Below are positions 8,604-17,364 of a DNA stretch of 64,000 bases, in pieces. The translations under genes were made by a program, and so were the position numbers. The notes beneath the pieces were generated by a model. It was not told where the DNA came from, ran no database searches, and worked only from the letters and a program-made list of their open reading frames with translations. Position 1 is the first letter of the stretch, and every line of letters starts with the position of its first letter. This DNA is from Brooklawnia sp963780175 (GTDB taxonomy: Bacteria > Actinomycetota > Actinomycetes > Propionibacteriales > Propionibacteriaceae), in the NCBI GenBank assembly GCA_963780175.1, contig CAWAAT010000001.1:310001-374000 (forward strand). The letters are read 5' to 3'.

Positions 8604-9397
8604 CTCAGCCCCGACCCCCCGTCTGCGGGCGCCACGCCGCACCCATCGGCCGCGAGGTTCTCGTCCAGCAGATCCAGAATCGGTTGTAGCTGCTCGACCG
8701 GCACCTGACCGGGGGCCGAAGGCAGACCCACGGTTGCGAACGTCGCGCAGGAGCCGACCACCTGGGCAGCCATTCGAGTGATCAGCCCCATTCCTGCCAT
8801 CGACATCGTCAGCACCGGCGTGGAGGGGTGCTCGTTGGTCATCGTCCAGGTGGCATTCAACAATGCGAGCACGTCCCCGGGGTTCACCGGCATGAAGGCC
8901 GCCTTGGCGATGTCGCACCCCCGTTCCTGCATCGCGACCAGGTGGGACACGATGACGTCGGCAGGCGGTGTCGCGCAGAAGTCGTGGAAACTGCCCACGA
9001 CCGCCACGCCGTGAGCCTTGGCCGAGGCGATGACGGTGTCACACCCGGCACGATCGAAGCCGTGCTCGACGTCAACGGCGTCGATCAGCCCGGATTCGAT
9101 GAGCGCGGTGTTCAGGGCCACGTACGCCTCCGGCTCGATGGGCTTCGCGCCACCCTCCCCCACCGTGCGGAACGTGAACACCAACGGCCGACCTCCCAGA
9201 GCCACCACAATCTGCTCGGCCACTGCCAGGACCGCGTCCGTGTCGAGGACGTCGTCGAAGAAGTCCACTCGCCATTCGACGACGTCGAGGTCGTGCGACC
9301 CCAGATCGGACGCCTGCGCCTGCAACTCCTTTGCCGTGCGTCCCGTGATGGGTACGATCACCTTCGCTCGACCCTCGCCGAGCACGACGTCCTTCAA
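8600..9397 (-). CDS. aroD: 3-dehydroquinate dehydratase, type I
   Basis: Class I dehydroquinase, which dehydrates 3-dehydroquinate to 3-dehydroshikimate through a lysine Schiff base. Catalytic segments are visible: DVVEWRVDFF (Glu), VGSFHDF (His) and CDIAKAAFMP (Lys). The chosen TTG start gives about 265 residues. No good ATG lies at the expected place: ATG at 9460 would overlap the upstream gene by about 45 bases, and an ATC at 9412 has the best Shine-Dalgarno spacing (GGAGG), so the start is uncertain. Most actinobacteria use the unrelated type II enzyme, so a type I gene coupled to aroK and an amidinotransferase is notable. Confidence 0.85.
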   Translation of the reverse strand: MKDVVLGEGRAKVIVPITGRTAKELQAQASDLGSHDLDVVEWRVDFFDDVLDTDAVLAVAEQIVVALGGRPLVFTFRTVGEGGAKPIEPEAYVALNTALIESGLIDAVDVEHGFDRAGCDTVIASAKAHGVAVVGSFHDFCATPPADVIVSHLVAMQERGCDIAKAAFMPVNPGDVLALLNATWTMTNEHPSTPVLTMSMAGMGLITRMAAQVVGSCATFATVGLPSAPGQVPVEQLQPILDLLDENLAADGCGVAPADGGSGLR

Positions 9398-9413
9398 CCA
9401 GACGGGCCCGATG

Positions 9414-10265
9414 TCAGTCCTCCCGCCACAGCGGCCGGGTGATGCACGTGGGGCCACCATCACCAAGGGCAATGTTGGGAGCGTGCACCTGGTGAACCTC
9501 GACGCCGGCGGCGCGCATCCGGGCAGCAACCTTCGGGGCACTGTCGAAGATGACCACGACATTGGGGGCCACCGCCAGGACGTTGCAGCCTTGGGTGTCG
9601 TACTCGTCGTCATCACACGGAATCAGGGTCCAGCCGCGCTCCTCGAGCAGTTCGAACAGCGCCACCGGCAGCGAGGGGAGGTGGACGACGGCCTTGTCGG
9701 GGGCAACGGGCGAGATGAACGACAGGAGGTGGGTGACGTGGTCGCGACCCGGGCCCACGGCCATGTCGTAGGAAACAGTCCTGATCCCCTCCTTTGCCAG
9801 GATGGCGGCCATCTCCTCGTGTGCCTTGGCGTTGGTTCGGAAACCGCGTCCGATGGCGAGGGTGGCATCGTCGATCCAGAACATGTCGCCGCCGTCGGCG
9901 TGGGCCTCAGCGCTCAGGTGGCCGATGATCGGGACGCCGATCCGTTGCAGGTCCATGGCCATGACTGGAGGCTCCGGGGCGCGGGCGGGCTTGATCTGGT
10001 TGAAGATGACGGCCCCGGCCGAGGTGACGAATGTCGAGTCGTAGGCGAAAACAGCGTCCACTTGCCCCGCGACAGGGTTGAGGACGTCGACCTGCGCGCC
10101 GAGTCGCCGCAACGTCTCGACGAACGACCGGTGCTCATCGAGGATCGCCGCGGTCGGGTTGGCCCGCCAGCCCGCGGCGGCGAAGTCACCCTCGAGGGTG
10201 GGAGTCCGGACGGCCACGCGTCGCAGCCGGGCGGACATCGAGTGGACGGAGAAGGTGTCTGTCAT
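9414..10265 (-). CDS. Amidinotransferase/DDAH-superfamily hydrolase
   Basis: A 283-residue guanidino-group-modifying enzyme (arginine deiminase, dimethylarginine hydrolase and amidinotransferase superfamily). Evidence: AHADGGDMFWIDD, the following IGRGFRTN, the HVTHLLSFISP region, and the C-terminal catalytic-type GGPTCITRPL with the presumed nucleophilic Cys. The ATG follows CAGGAGGCAACC. It sits between an M20 peptidase and aroD in an apparent operon behind an amino acid permease, so a methylated arginine, citrulline or related guanidino compound is a possible substrate. Exact reaction unknown. Confidence 0.75.
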   Translation of the reverse strand: MTDTFSVHSMSARLRRVAVRTPTLEGDFAAAGWRANPTAAILDEHRSFVETLRRLGAQVDVLNPVAGQVDAVFAYDSTFVTSAGAVIFNQIKPARAPEPPVMAMDLQRIGVPIIGHLSAEAHADGGDMFWIDDATLAIGRGFRTNAKAHEEMAAILAKEGIRTVSYDMAVGPGRDHVTHLLSFISPVAPDKAVVHLPSLPVALFELLEERGWTLIPCDDDEYDTQGCNVLAVAPNVVVIFDSAPKVAARMRAAGVEVHQVHAPNIALGDGGPTCITRPLWRED

Positions 10266-10291
10266 GGTTGCCTCCTGGTGGAATGTGGTCA

Positions 10292-11573
10292 TCAGAGGTG
10301 GCCTCCGAGGCGCGTCACGGCCATGATGGCCAGCGCCTGGGTGACTTCCAGGGTCTCGGTGATGCTGACCTGCTCGCGAGGGGCGTGTGCATACCGTACA
10401 TCCCCGGGCCCGTACTGCAGGGTGGGGATCCCGCCGATGCCTTTGTACAGGCGCAGGTCCGAGCCATAGGGAGCAGCGCCGATGTCCGGACGGCTGCCCT
10501 GCACCGTGGCGACGGCGTCGGCGACTTCCCCGATGAGCGGATGCGTCTCGTCCAGCCGACCGGAGGCGAACTGGCCTCCACTCCAGGCGATCGTCGGGGG
10601 GTGGTCCCGCAACCAGGCGTCCTTCGAAGCCGCGCTCGCAATCGCCGTTTCGAAGGCGGCACGGGCGTGGGTCACGTCCTCGTCGAGGATGACGCCCATC
10701 CGACCTTCGGCGACGAGCAGGTCGGGTACGGAACTCGCCCAGTCCCCCGCGGAGATCTTGCCCACCGAAATCCCGTAGGGCATGCGATAGTCCCGGAACA
10801 GCGGGCTCGCGTCGGCGTTGCGTTCGGCTTCGAGTTCCTGGATGGCGCGGTACAGCGGAGCGAAGGCCTCGTAGGCGGAAACCCCTTCGAGTCGCGTACT
10901 GCCGTGGGCCGCGCGCCCGGGAACGCTCAGGACGAACGTCAAAGCCCCCGCGTTGGCGATCAGCAGGCGACCACTGGTCGGCTCGGTGATGACCGCCACC
11001 TCGCCGCGATGACCACGTCTCATCGTGGCGAAGGCACCCAGGCCGCCGTCCTCCTCGCTCACCACCTGGTGGATGGCGAAGGGGCGTTCCAGCGTGATGC
11101 CCGAGGTGAGCAGGGCCTTCGCCACGGCGAGGTTGGCGGCGATGCCGGCCTTCATGTCGACCGTGCCCCGCCCGAAGATCGTGTCCCCACGGACGGCGCC
11201 GCTGAACGGGGCATCCTGGTGCCACCTGGCCGGATCGCCCACCGGCACGACATCAGCGTGGCCCTGCAGGACGAGGGCGGGTTCACCAGTTCCGCTGGTG
11301 GCGACGAGCGCCGTAGCCTTCTGAGCGATCCGCCTCGACGCCAGGATAGTCGGGGTCGGCCCGCAAGGCGTCGAGGTCGAACTTCCACAGGTCGACGTCC
11401 ATGCCGAGTGCAGCCAGCCTCGTGGCCATCCGGTTCTGCAACTCGGATTCGGCATCGGTTCCGGTCACGCTCGGCGTTTGAACCATGGTGACGATGTCGT
11501 CCACGATGGCTTGGCGGTCCAGTGCGTCCAGGACGCGGACGTGCGCCGCGCTGAGGTCCCCTGCCCGCACCAT
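10292..11573 (-). pseudogene. M20-family peptidase/deacylase with a frame break
   Basis: Zinc-dependent M20 enzyme (ArgE/DapE/carboxypeptidase type). The first part starts at the ATG that overlaps the permease stop (TGATG) and reads ALDRQAIVDDIVTMVQTPSV and LGMDVDLWKFDLDALRADPD. The second part, in another frame, has LQGHADVVPVGD, IFGRGTVDMKAG, QVVSEEDGG and VITEPTSG, covering both zinc sites. The frame changes between about 11301 and 11320, where one extra base (or two missing) breaks an otherwise full-length gene of about 425 residues. A sequencing error is as likely as true inactivation. Expected to act on peptides or N-acylated amino acids imported by the upstream permease. Confidence 0.8.
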
Positions 11574-13087
11574 CAGACCCGTTCGGTCTCTGGCTGCGGC
11601 GCCCGGCGGTGATCCTCGTGGGGTTCGAGGTCCATCTCGGTCAAGGGGACGATCCGGGTGCGCCGGAAGACCTTGAAAGCCACGTAGATCGCGACGGTCA
11701 GAGGAAGGCCCATGTAGGCGACGACGATGCCGAGCCAATCGATGCTCTCTGCGGAGAACGCGAAGTAGCCCTGGCCCACGATGACCACGACGCAGACGAT
11801 GAGGGCGTACCACGTGCCGTACGGGAAGAGCCGAGCCTGGTAGGTGAGTTCCGACAGCGGGCGCCGCTGAGCCTTGTAGGCCGCGCGGAACCTGAGGTGG
11901 GCGACACAGATACCGAACCAGGCGATGAAGCCGCTCAGCCCCGTTGCGTTGTACAGCCACGTGTAGACGATGCTGTCGCCGACCTGGCTGGTCAGGAACG
12001 CGAAGCTGGACATGACGGCGGTGAAGACCACCGCCGGCACCGGGACGCCGTGCCTGCTGACCCCGCCGAGCGCCCGAGGGGCTGAGCCGTTCCTGGCCAT
12101 CGAATACACCAGGCGCGACCCGCTGTAGAGCGTGGAGTTGCCGGCCGAGAGCACCGAGGTGAGAATCACCAGGTTCATGACGGACGCGGCCGCGGCCAAC
12201 CCGGCTCGCTCGAAGATCAGCGTGAAGGGACTCGCGGCGACGTTGTCCTCGGCGGCGGCGAGCAGATTGGGGTCGGTGTGGGGGATCAGGGTCGCCATGA
12301 CGACGATGGCCCCGATGTAGAAGATGAGGATGCGCCAGAACACCGAGTTGATGGCCTTGGGCATGGTCTTGGTCGGGTTCTGCGCCTCACCAGCGGTGAT
12401 AGCCGTGGCCTCGACGCCGATGAACGAGAACCCGGCAACCATGAGGATGCTGAGTGTGCCGAGGGCGCCACCCACGAACGGGCCGCCGTCCACCGTCCAG
12501 TTCTTGAAGCCAACGGCTTCGCCACCCATGATGCCGAAGATCATCGCCAGGCCCAGGATGATGAAGATGACGATGGTCACGACCTTGATCCCGGCGAACC
12601 AGAACTCCGACTCGCCGAAGATGCGAGCCGAGAAGAGGTTCAACCCGAGCAGGAGGAGCAGCGAGATGGCACTCCACAGCGCGGAATTGCTGTCGGGGAA
12701 CCAGAACTTCATGACGATGGAGGTCGCCACCAACTCCACCGCGATGGTCATCGCGCTCGCATACCAGTAGTTCCAGCCCATCATGAATCCGAATGCCGGG
12801 TCGACGTAGTCCCTGGAGTACGCCTCGAAGGCGCCGGGCACCGGCCGGTGCGTCGCCATCTCGCCCAGGGCGGTCATCACGAAGTAGACGGCCAGCCCGA
12901 TCACGGCGTAGGACAGCACTGCCCCGCCGGGGCCGGCGGAACTCACCGAAGCACCCGTCGCCACGAACAGACCCGTCCCGATGGCACCACCGATCGCGAT
13001 CAGATTGATCTGCCGAAGCGTGAGGTTTCGGTGTAGTTGGTTCTCCCCGGTTGTCGGCCTGACATCGACCGGGCTGAGCTTGGTCAT
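11573..13087 (-). CDS. APC-superfamily amino acid permease
   Basis: A 504-residue transporter with about twelve helices. It starts MTKLSPVDV and soon shows LHRNLTLRQINLIAIGGAIG and GTGLFVATGA, the consensus amphipathic region and TM1 of the AAT/LysP branch. GGAG precedes the ATG; a longer frame to 13183 lacks family similarity. It is the first gene of the minus-strand run toward aroK, and its promoter must lie between 13088 and the att repeat at 13258. Substrate not predictable; arginine-like compounds would fit the neighbouring amidinotransferase. Confidence 0.85.
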   Translation of the reverse strand: MTKLSPVDVRPTTGENQLHRNLTLRQINLIAIGGAIGTGLFVATGASVSSAGPGGAVLSYAVIGLAVYFVMTALGEMATHRPVPGAFEAYSRDYVDPAFGFMMGWNYWYASAMTIAVELVATSIVMKFWFPDSNSALWSAISLLLLLGLNLFSARIFGESEFWFAGIKVVTIVIFIILGLAMIFGIMGGEAVGFKNWTVDGGPFVGGALGTLSILMVAGFSFIGVEATAITAGEAQNPTKTMPKAINSVFWRILIFYIGAIVVMATLIPHTDPNLLAAAEDNVAASPFTLIFERAGLAAAASVMNLVILTSVLSAGNSTLYSGSRLVYSMARNGSAPRALGGVSRHGVPVPAVVFTAVMSSFAFLTSQVGDSIVYTWLYNATGLSGFIAWFGICVAHLRFRAAYKAQRRPLSELTYQARLFPYGTWYALIVCVVVIVGQGYFAFSAESIDWLGIVVAYMGLPLTVAIYVAFKVFRRTRIVPLTEMDLEPHEDHRRAPQPETERV

Positions 13088-13257
13088 CTGGGTCTCCTCG
13101 TGGGCCAATCGACAACGTGGCGCGCGAAGAATCGTTGCACATTGAGCAGACAGCAAGGAAAGATGTCCATTCCTGCTGGGCACCGGAACGTGAGCCGCGG
13201 CATCTCTGCCGCCTGCACGGCTCTGCTACTGGTCGTTTGACAAGCACATGTATGCGT

Positions 13258-13279
13258 GTCGGGCTGACAGGATTTGAAC
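13258..13279. repeat. attL: copy of the tRNA-Pro 3' end
   Basis: The 22 bases starting GTCGGGCTGACAGG match exactly the acceptor stem and T-arm of the tRNA at 18290-18311. No tRNA body follows, so this is an attachment-site duplicate and not a gene. Confidence 0.85.
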
Positions 13280-13410
13280 ATGTACAGGACGCCTCAGGCG
13301 AGTGGTGCCTGACTGGCCCGTTCGCACCGTTCGGCCTTGTCAACTGAGCATTGCGGAGGCGGCGACACGAGGCTCACGACGGCCAGACGCGCCCGATTCC
13401 GGACATCCTT

Positions 13411-13530
13411 TCTGGCACGAATCTGGCACGCCATACTGGGGTCTTGGAGGCGAAAGGAGGGGCCGTGACGGACCCTGTCAGCCGGTTGGAGCACCACGCC
13501 GAACACGCCGTGCCAGTTAGCGTGCCAGAT
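13411..13530. repeat. Arm-type integrase-binding repeats, left end
   Basis: Four copies of a 10-mer: 13411-13420 (first copy, starting TCTGGCACG), ATCTGGCACG at 13421-13430, and inverted copies at 13509-13518 (CGTGCCAGTT) and 13521-13530 (CGTGCCAGAT). The same 10-mer recurs at 18201-18253 beside the other att site, as expected for arm sites of a tyrosine integrase. The inverted copies fall within the start of the integrase gene. Confidence 0.65.
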
Positions 13531-14211
13531 TCTGACCCGGAAGAACACACTGGCGGAGGAAACACACGTGGCACCCGACAGCGGTTCGGCAACGTCCGAA
13601 AGCTGCCCTCCGGCCGCCTCCAGGCACGCTACACGGGCCCCGACGGCCAGGAGCATCGGGCGCCCATCACCTTCGACACCAAGGGCGACGCGCAGACCTG
13701 GTTGGCGATGCAGTCCGCGGCCATCACGGAGTCGCGCTGGAAGCCCGCTCCCCCGCCGAAGGAACCCCTGCCCACCTTCGGCACCTATGCCGACCAGTGG
13801 CTCGAACGCCGCGACCTGAAGCCGCGGACCCGATCCGAGTACAAGCGAGTCCTCACCGGGCTGAAGGAGACGTTCGGTGACGTCGTGCTCGACGAGATCA
13901 CCGCCGCCCAGGTTCGGTCGTGGCACGCGGCCTTCGGAACGACCCGGAAGACCGCCCGGGTGCACGCCTACAGCCTGCTGCGGACCATCCTGAACGCGGC
14001 CGTCGACGAGGAGCTCCTCGCCGACAACCCGTGCCACATCCGCGGAGCCGGAGTGCACCGCAGCTCCCGCCCGATCCGCCCGGCCACGTTGGCCGAGCTG
14101 GAGACCATCGCCAACGCCATGCCCCCGCGCTACCGCCTCATGGTCCACCACCGAGCCGGGCCCACCGCCGGCCATCCGGGAGCCCGCCTCGATCCCCGAG
14201 CCGACCCCTGA
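13465..14211 (+). pseudogene. Tyrosine recombinase/integrase, truncated
   Basis: The GTG start has AAGGAGG. The N-terminal part has the AP2-like arm-binding region (RFGNVRKLPSGRLQARYTGP) and the SAM-like core-binding domain (PTFGTYADQWLERRDLKPRT through LLRTILNAAVDEELLADNPC). It then starts the catalytic domain (LAELETIANAMPPRYRLMV) but family similarity stops at about 14150, before the catalytic R-H-R-Y residues. The remaining 20 codons come from an unrelated sequence, the Pro-rich leader of the following NERD gene in another frame. The catalytic half has been deleted, so it cannot recombine. Confidence 0.85.
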
Positions 14212-14418
14212 CCCGGTCCGTGGCCCCGACTTCCTGCCCCCCGATTCGGGACCGTCCGGGTCCGATCTGGTCTGGCCCGGGCCCGTCGAGGAGGTGGTGG
14301 CCCCACTCGCGTTCCCGCCGCCGCAGGGGCCCCGGTCACCGACCTGGCCTACAACCGTCCGGGTGAGCAACTGGCCGACAAGGTCGCGGCGGCCCGCGAG
14401 GCAGGCGAGCGGCCGACG

Positions 14419-14958
14419 TTGTGGCGACGCTTCTGGTTGAGCAAGAACGCCTTCTCGACCTGGGAACGCGGAACTATCGGGGAACGGCTGGTCGCCGAGC
14501 AACTGTCCCGACTGGCCCAGACCGATCCCCGCTGGGGTTTCATCAACTCGATCCCCGTGAGCGACGAGGTCGACATCGACGTGTTCGCCGTCGGTCCGGG
14601 CGGGGTGTTCACGATCAACGCCAAGTACCACCGTGGAGCGCGGATCTGGGTGGGCGGCGACACGCTCATGGTCAACGGCACCCGACAGCCCTACGTTCGT
14701 AACAGCCGGCACGAGGCCCGCAAGGCGTCCCGGTTGCTGACCCGCGCCACCGGCGAGACGGTCAACGTCCAGGGCATCGTCGTCCCGGTCGACGCGACCG
14801 CGTTCACCGTCAAGAACCAGCCCGCCGACGTCCACGTCATCAACCGCTCCCGACTCAACGACTACCTGCGATCCTGCCCCGAGATCCTCGGACCCGACCT
14901 GGTGGCGCACGTCTACCACGCCGCCCGCTTGAGCAGCACCTGGCTCCCCTCGTCCTGA
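14419..14958 (+). CDS. NERD (nuclease-related) domain protein, N-terminus truncated or frame-shifted
   Basis: The intact part reads WRRFWLSKNAFSTWERGTIG then FINSIPVSDEVDIDVFAVGP, GGVFTINAKYHRGARIWVGG and YVRNSRHEARKASRLL: a NERD domain with the D-x-D...N-A-K core related to restriction-like nucleases. Upstream in the same frame are AYNRPGEQLADKVAAAREAG with no start codon. A proline-rich leader lies at about 14155-14325 in another frame; adding one G to the GGGG at 14326-14329 joins them. The start given is a TTG and only marks the beginning of safe sequence. The 5' end is joined to the deleted integrase. Confidence 0.7.
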   Translation: MWRRFWLSKNAFSTWERGTIGERLVAEQLSRLAQTDPRWGFINSIPVSDEVDIDVFAVGPGGVFTINAKYHRGARIWVGGDTLMVNGTRQPYVRNSRHEARKASRLLTRATGETVNVQGIVVPVDATAFTVKNQPADVHVINRSRLNDYLRSCPEILGPDLVAHVYHAARLSSTWLPSS

Positions 14959-15046
14959 CCCGACCCGGGACGCCGACCGCCCCACCTCGTACGGTGGAGT
15001 CAGCGCGGTGCGCGATCGGCGCGCAGGTGAGGGGAGAGGGACGCCG

Positions 15047-15343
15047 ATGGAGGACCTGACGTTCACCAGTCCCCTGGGGCGCTGGGATGCGCAGGACGCG
15101 TGGCGGTTCGTCACCGTCCCGGCCGACCTGACCGACGCCATCCGCCTGAGCGCCGGTCCTCCCCGCGGGTTCGGCTCCGTGCGCGTCGAGGCCACCGTCG
15201 GCGCCACCACGTGGCGGACCTCGGTGTTCCCCGACTCCCACCGCGGCAGCTACGTCCTGCCCGTCAAGAAAGCCGTCCGACACGCCGAGGACCTCGACGA
15301 CGGCGACCAGGTCACCGTCACCCTCCGCCTCCTCGACCAGTAG
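15047..15343 (+). CDS. DUF1905-domain protein
   Basis: A 98-residue protein with WDAQDAWRFVTVPADLTDAI, FGSVRVEATVGATTWRTSVF and SYVLPVKKAVRHAEDLDDGD, which match the DUF1905 fold almost throughout. GGGGAGAGGG lies upstream of the ATG. Family members are small cytoplasmic beta-barrel proteins of unknown function. It is the only complete cargo ORF on the plus strand in the left half of the element. Confidence 0.8.
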   Translation: MEDLTFTSPLGRWDAQDAWRFVTVPADLTDAIRLSAGPPRGFGSVRVEATVGATTWRTSVFPDSHRGSYVLPVKKAVRHAEDLDDGDQVTVTLRLLDQ

Positions 15344-15347
15344 GAGG

Positions 15348-15389
15348 CCGTGCTGATCGCGGCTCCCCCGCCGTGCTGATCGCGGCTCC
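15348..15389. repeat. Short tandem duplication
   Basis: Two copies of CCGTGCTGATCGCGGCTCC at 15348-15366 and 15371-15389, separated by four bases, just downstream of the DUF1905 gene. No further copies nearby; probably a local duplication. Confidence 0.6.
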
Positions 15390-15483
15390 ACCCGGGAATA
15401 GTTGAACTCGCAACCGAGTTGTCGGAGTGTCGGGTTTCGGTTGTCGGGACCACACGGGTGAAGGGAACAGGCAGGGTAGCGCC

Positions 15484-15693
15484 GTGACCATGCTGCGCCT
15501 CACGTCCACCCCCTCCCCGTTCCGCATCGACGTGCGGGAACGCTTCTGGGGAGACGACTTGCCCTCGCCGCAGCCCGGCTTGGTTCCCTCGGTGCTGATC
15601 TACGGTGACCTACTCCGCGACGGCGACGCCCGTTCCCTCGACATCGCCACCAATCTCAGGAGGAACGATGCGCACCTTCGCACCCTTGGCTGA
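15484..15693 (+). pseudogene. Possible C-terminal remnant of an AbiEi-like antitoxin
   Basis: A 69-codon frame with GTG start (VTMLRLTSTPSPFRIDVRER) and PGLVPSVLIYGDLLRDGDAR near the end. The segment VLIYGDLLRDGDAR resembles the last helix region of AbiEi-type antitoxins that are encoded just before nucleotidyltransferase genes. It overlaps by 26 bases a short frame with nucleotidyltransferase-like sequence. Homology is tentative; it could be a small unrelated gene. Confidence 0.35.
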
Positions 15694-15811
15694 CGGCGAC
15701 CTTCCCGTCCCCGGCGAACTGCTGGATGCCCTCGTCGACGCCCCCGGCCGGTAGGTGCTCATCGGCGCGGCCGCCCGGGATCTGGCGCTCATCCTCGTAG
15801 GGGTCTGGTAG
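15668..15811 (+). pseudogene. Nucleotidyltransferase N-terminal remnant (second AbiE-like system)
   Basis: ATG with AGGAGG starts MRTFAPLADGDLPVPGELLD, then a TAG stop at 15752. Reading on in the same frame gives VLIGAAARDLAL, the typical 'GG/GAAARDL' helix of nucleotidyltransferase toxins, before another stop at 15809. One TAC-to-TAG change plus 3' loss would explain it. Reads as a broken copy of a toxin gene next to the complete abiE pair. Confidence 0.45.
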
Positions 15812-15844
15812 GTCCTCGCGAGCGGCAAGGACGCGCGGCGCTGG

Positions 15845-16740
15845 CTACGACCAGTGATGAGTTTCCGGGTTCCAGGTCAGCCCGCGTGCGTCGCCGGACA
15901 GCACAGGGTCGGCGAACGTGGCGCAGAGACCGAGCAGGTCCTGGAAGCGCTCGGGTGTCGTGTCGGCCATGACGCTGTCTGCGACGCCACGCCAGCCACT
16001 TCGGTTGCGCGGTCTCTGCCATGCCCTCGAGCGCCTCGGCAAGGGACCGCAGGTTCGCTTGCCGGTGATCGGCAACAGTTGTCAGTGCTCGGGACAGATC
16101 GTCCGCGGCGATGGCGCGGTGGCGGGTGATGGACTCGATATCGACGAAGTCCCGCCAACGCGTGTTGGCCACGCCACGCTGGATGGCGGTGACGATCTTC
16201 TCGGCCAGCACCATGTGGTCGGGGTAGCCGAGTAGGAGCACGAATCCGCCGAGAAGCCGGGGCAGCTGTGTCGGTTCCGGCGCCGGCCAGATCGGGTCGC
16301 CGAAGTTGATATCGACGTGGATCGTGATCCGCGCACTGGCCAGCGTCGCTTCCAGGTGCACGCGGACGCCGGTGTAGTCGCTCTCGTCACGGATGGCCTC
16401 GCCCCTGACCGACGATGGGTCGAAGGACAGGCCGTCGACCAGTTGGACGGCCACGATGTCGCGGATGCGTCGCTCGCACTCTGCGACGTCGTTGGGGAAG
16501 CCGGACGCCCGCAAGTCGATGTCGCGGGTCGGCCGGCGAGCGGCGAACGCGGCCATCAGCACGCCGCCCTTGAGGACGAAGTCGGTGGCCTGGGAAGAGG
16601 CTTCCAGCCGAGCGAGCAGTCCTTCAAGGGCGTAGAGCGTCAGGTACTCGGCGACATCGCGATCGTGCCGGCGCGCGAGGTTGCGCAGGTCGTTGTAGGC
16701 AGCTCCCGCAGGCGTGCGACGGTGTTGGTGTCGGCGTCAC
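15845..16740 (-). pseudogene. abiEii: AbiEii-type nucleotidyltransferase toxin with two frame breaks
   Basis: Type IV toxin related to nucleotidyltransferases. The central frame has NLARRHDRDVAEYLTLYALE, FVLKGGVLMAAFAARRPTRD (GGxL plus R-x-D-x-D catalytic helix, RPTRDIDLRA) and LGYPDHMVLAEKIVTAIQRG. This frame has no start codon; the natural start is the GTG overlapping the abiEi stop, one extra base upstream at about 16733. A second +1 break at about 15990 moves into the frame ending RFQDLLGLCATFADPVL and a stop at 15845. Either sequencing errors or genuine loss of toxicity within a decaying island. Confidence 0.75.
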
Positions 16741-17300
16741 AGGAGTACCTCGAGGGCTTGGCGGATGCGGGGCTTGGCCTTCGGGAACGCCGTGGCCAGG
16801 TCGAGAAGGCTGGACGGCTGGTTGCCGCGCTTGCCAACCCAACGCCGAAGGGCCTCGTAGGCCTGGTCCGTCCCTTCCCGGTGGGCGAGGCGGAAGCAGT
16901 CGATGATCGTCCGCTCGGCGGAGTAGATGGCCACGCTGAGGCCGTCCTGCGCGAGCAGCGTCCTGCCCACCTCGAAGGTGTCCGGGTCGAATGAATGCCA
17001 GGTCACCCGATCGAAGCCCGCCGGATGCCGGACGCCGCGCGGAAGTGCGATGTCTGTGCCGAACGGGATGGCATCGCTGAGGTCGTGGTGAACCAGCGCG
17101 CTGGTCAGACAGAGGGTGGCGGCCGGCTTGAGCGCGGACGCCGCAGCCAGCGATGCCCAGGCTGGGTCAACCCGGCCGGGATCGACGAAGACCCCACGCC
17201 CGATCCGCTCGAGCTCGCCGGCCGCGACCAGCGCGTAGATCTGGTCCTTGCGCAGCCCGGCGTGAGCCGCGCTTGCGAGCGTCAGAACTGGTCCCGCCAC
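16737..17300 (-). CDS. abiEi: AbiEi-type antitoxin with winged helix
   Basis: A 187-residue protein. Residues 1-50 form the AbiEi_4 winged helix (ASAAHAGLRKDQIYALVAAG, ELERIGRGVFV), followed by the antitoxin core ATLCLTSALVHHDLSDAIPF, RHPAGFDRVTWHSFD and VAIYSAERTIIDCFRLAHRE. AbiEi represses its own promoter and blocks AbiEii without direct binding. AAGGAGGATCC precedes the GTG start. The stop overlaps the presumed toxin start, the standard translational coupling of AbiE operons. Promoter expected within 17301-17364. Confidence 0.85.
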   Translation of the reverse strand: MAGPVLTLASAAHAGLRKDQIYALVAAGELERIGRGVFVDPGRVDPAWASLAAASALKPAATLCLTSALVHHDLSDAIPFGTDIALPRGVRHPAGFDRVTWHSFDPDTFEVGRTLLAQDGLSVAIYSAERTIIDCFRLAHREGTDQAYEALRRWVGKRGNQPSSLLDLATAFPKAKPRIRQALEVLL

Positions 17301-17364
17301 GGATCCTCCTTAATGCTTACAGATACACCCTATCTAATGCCAGTTAGAAACTGAACCCGACCTG

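Noticed and set aside
9414..11225. A 603-residue open frame joining the amidinotransferase to upstream sequence
   Set aside because: The real start at 10265 has a strong ribosome-binding site; upstream codons overlap the M20 gene in the wrong frame.
13258..13279. Second tRNA-Pro gene
   Set aside because: Only the 3' 22 bases are present; no anticodon or D-arm follows, so it is an att duplicate.
15348..15389. CRISPR-like repeats
   Set aside because: Only two 19-bp copies with a 4-base gap; no array structure and no cas genes in the window.
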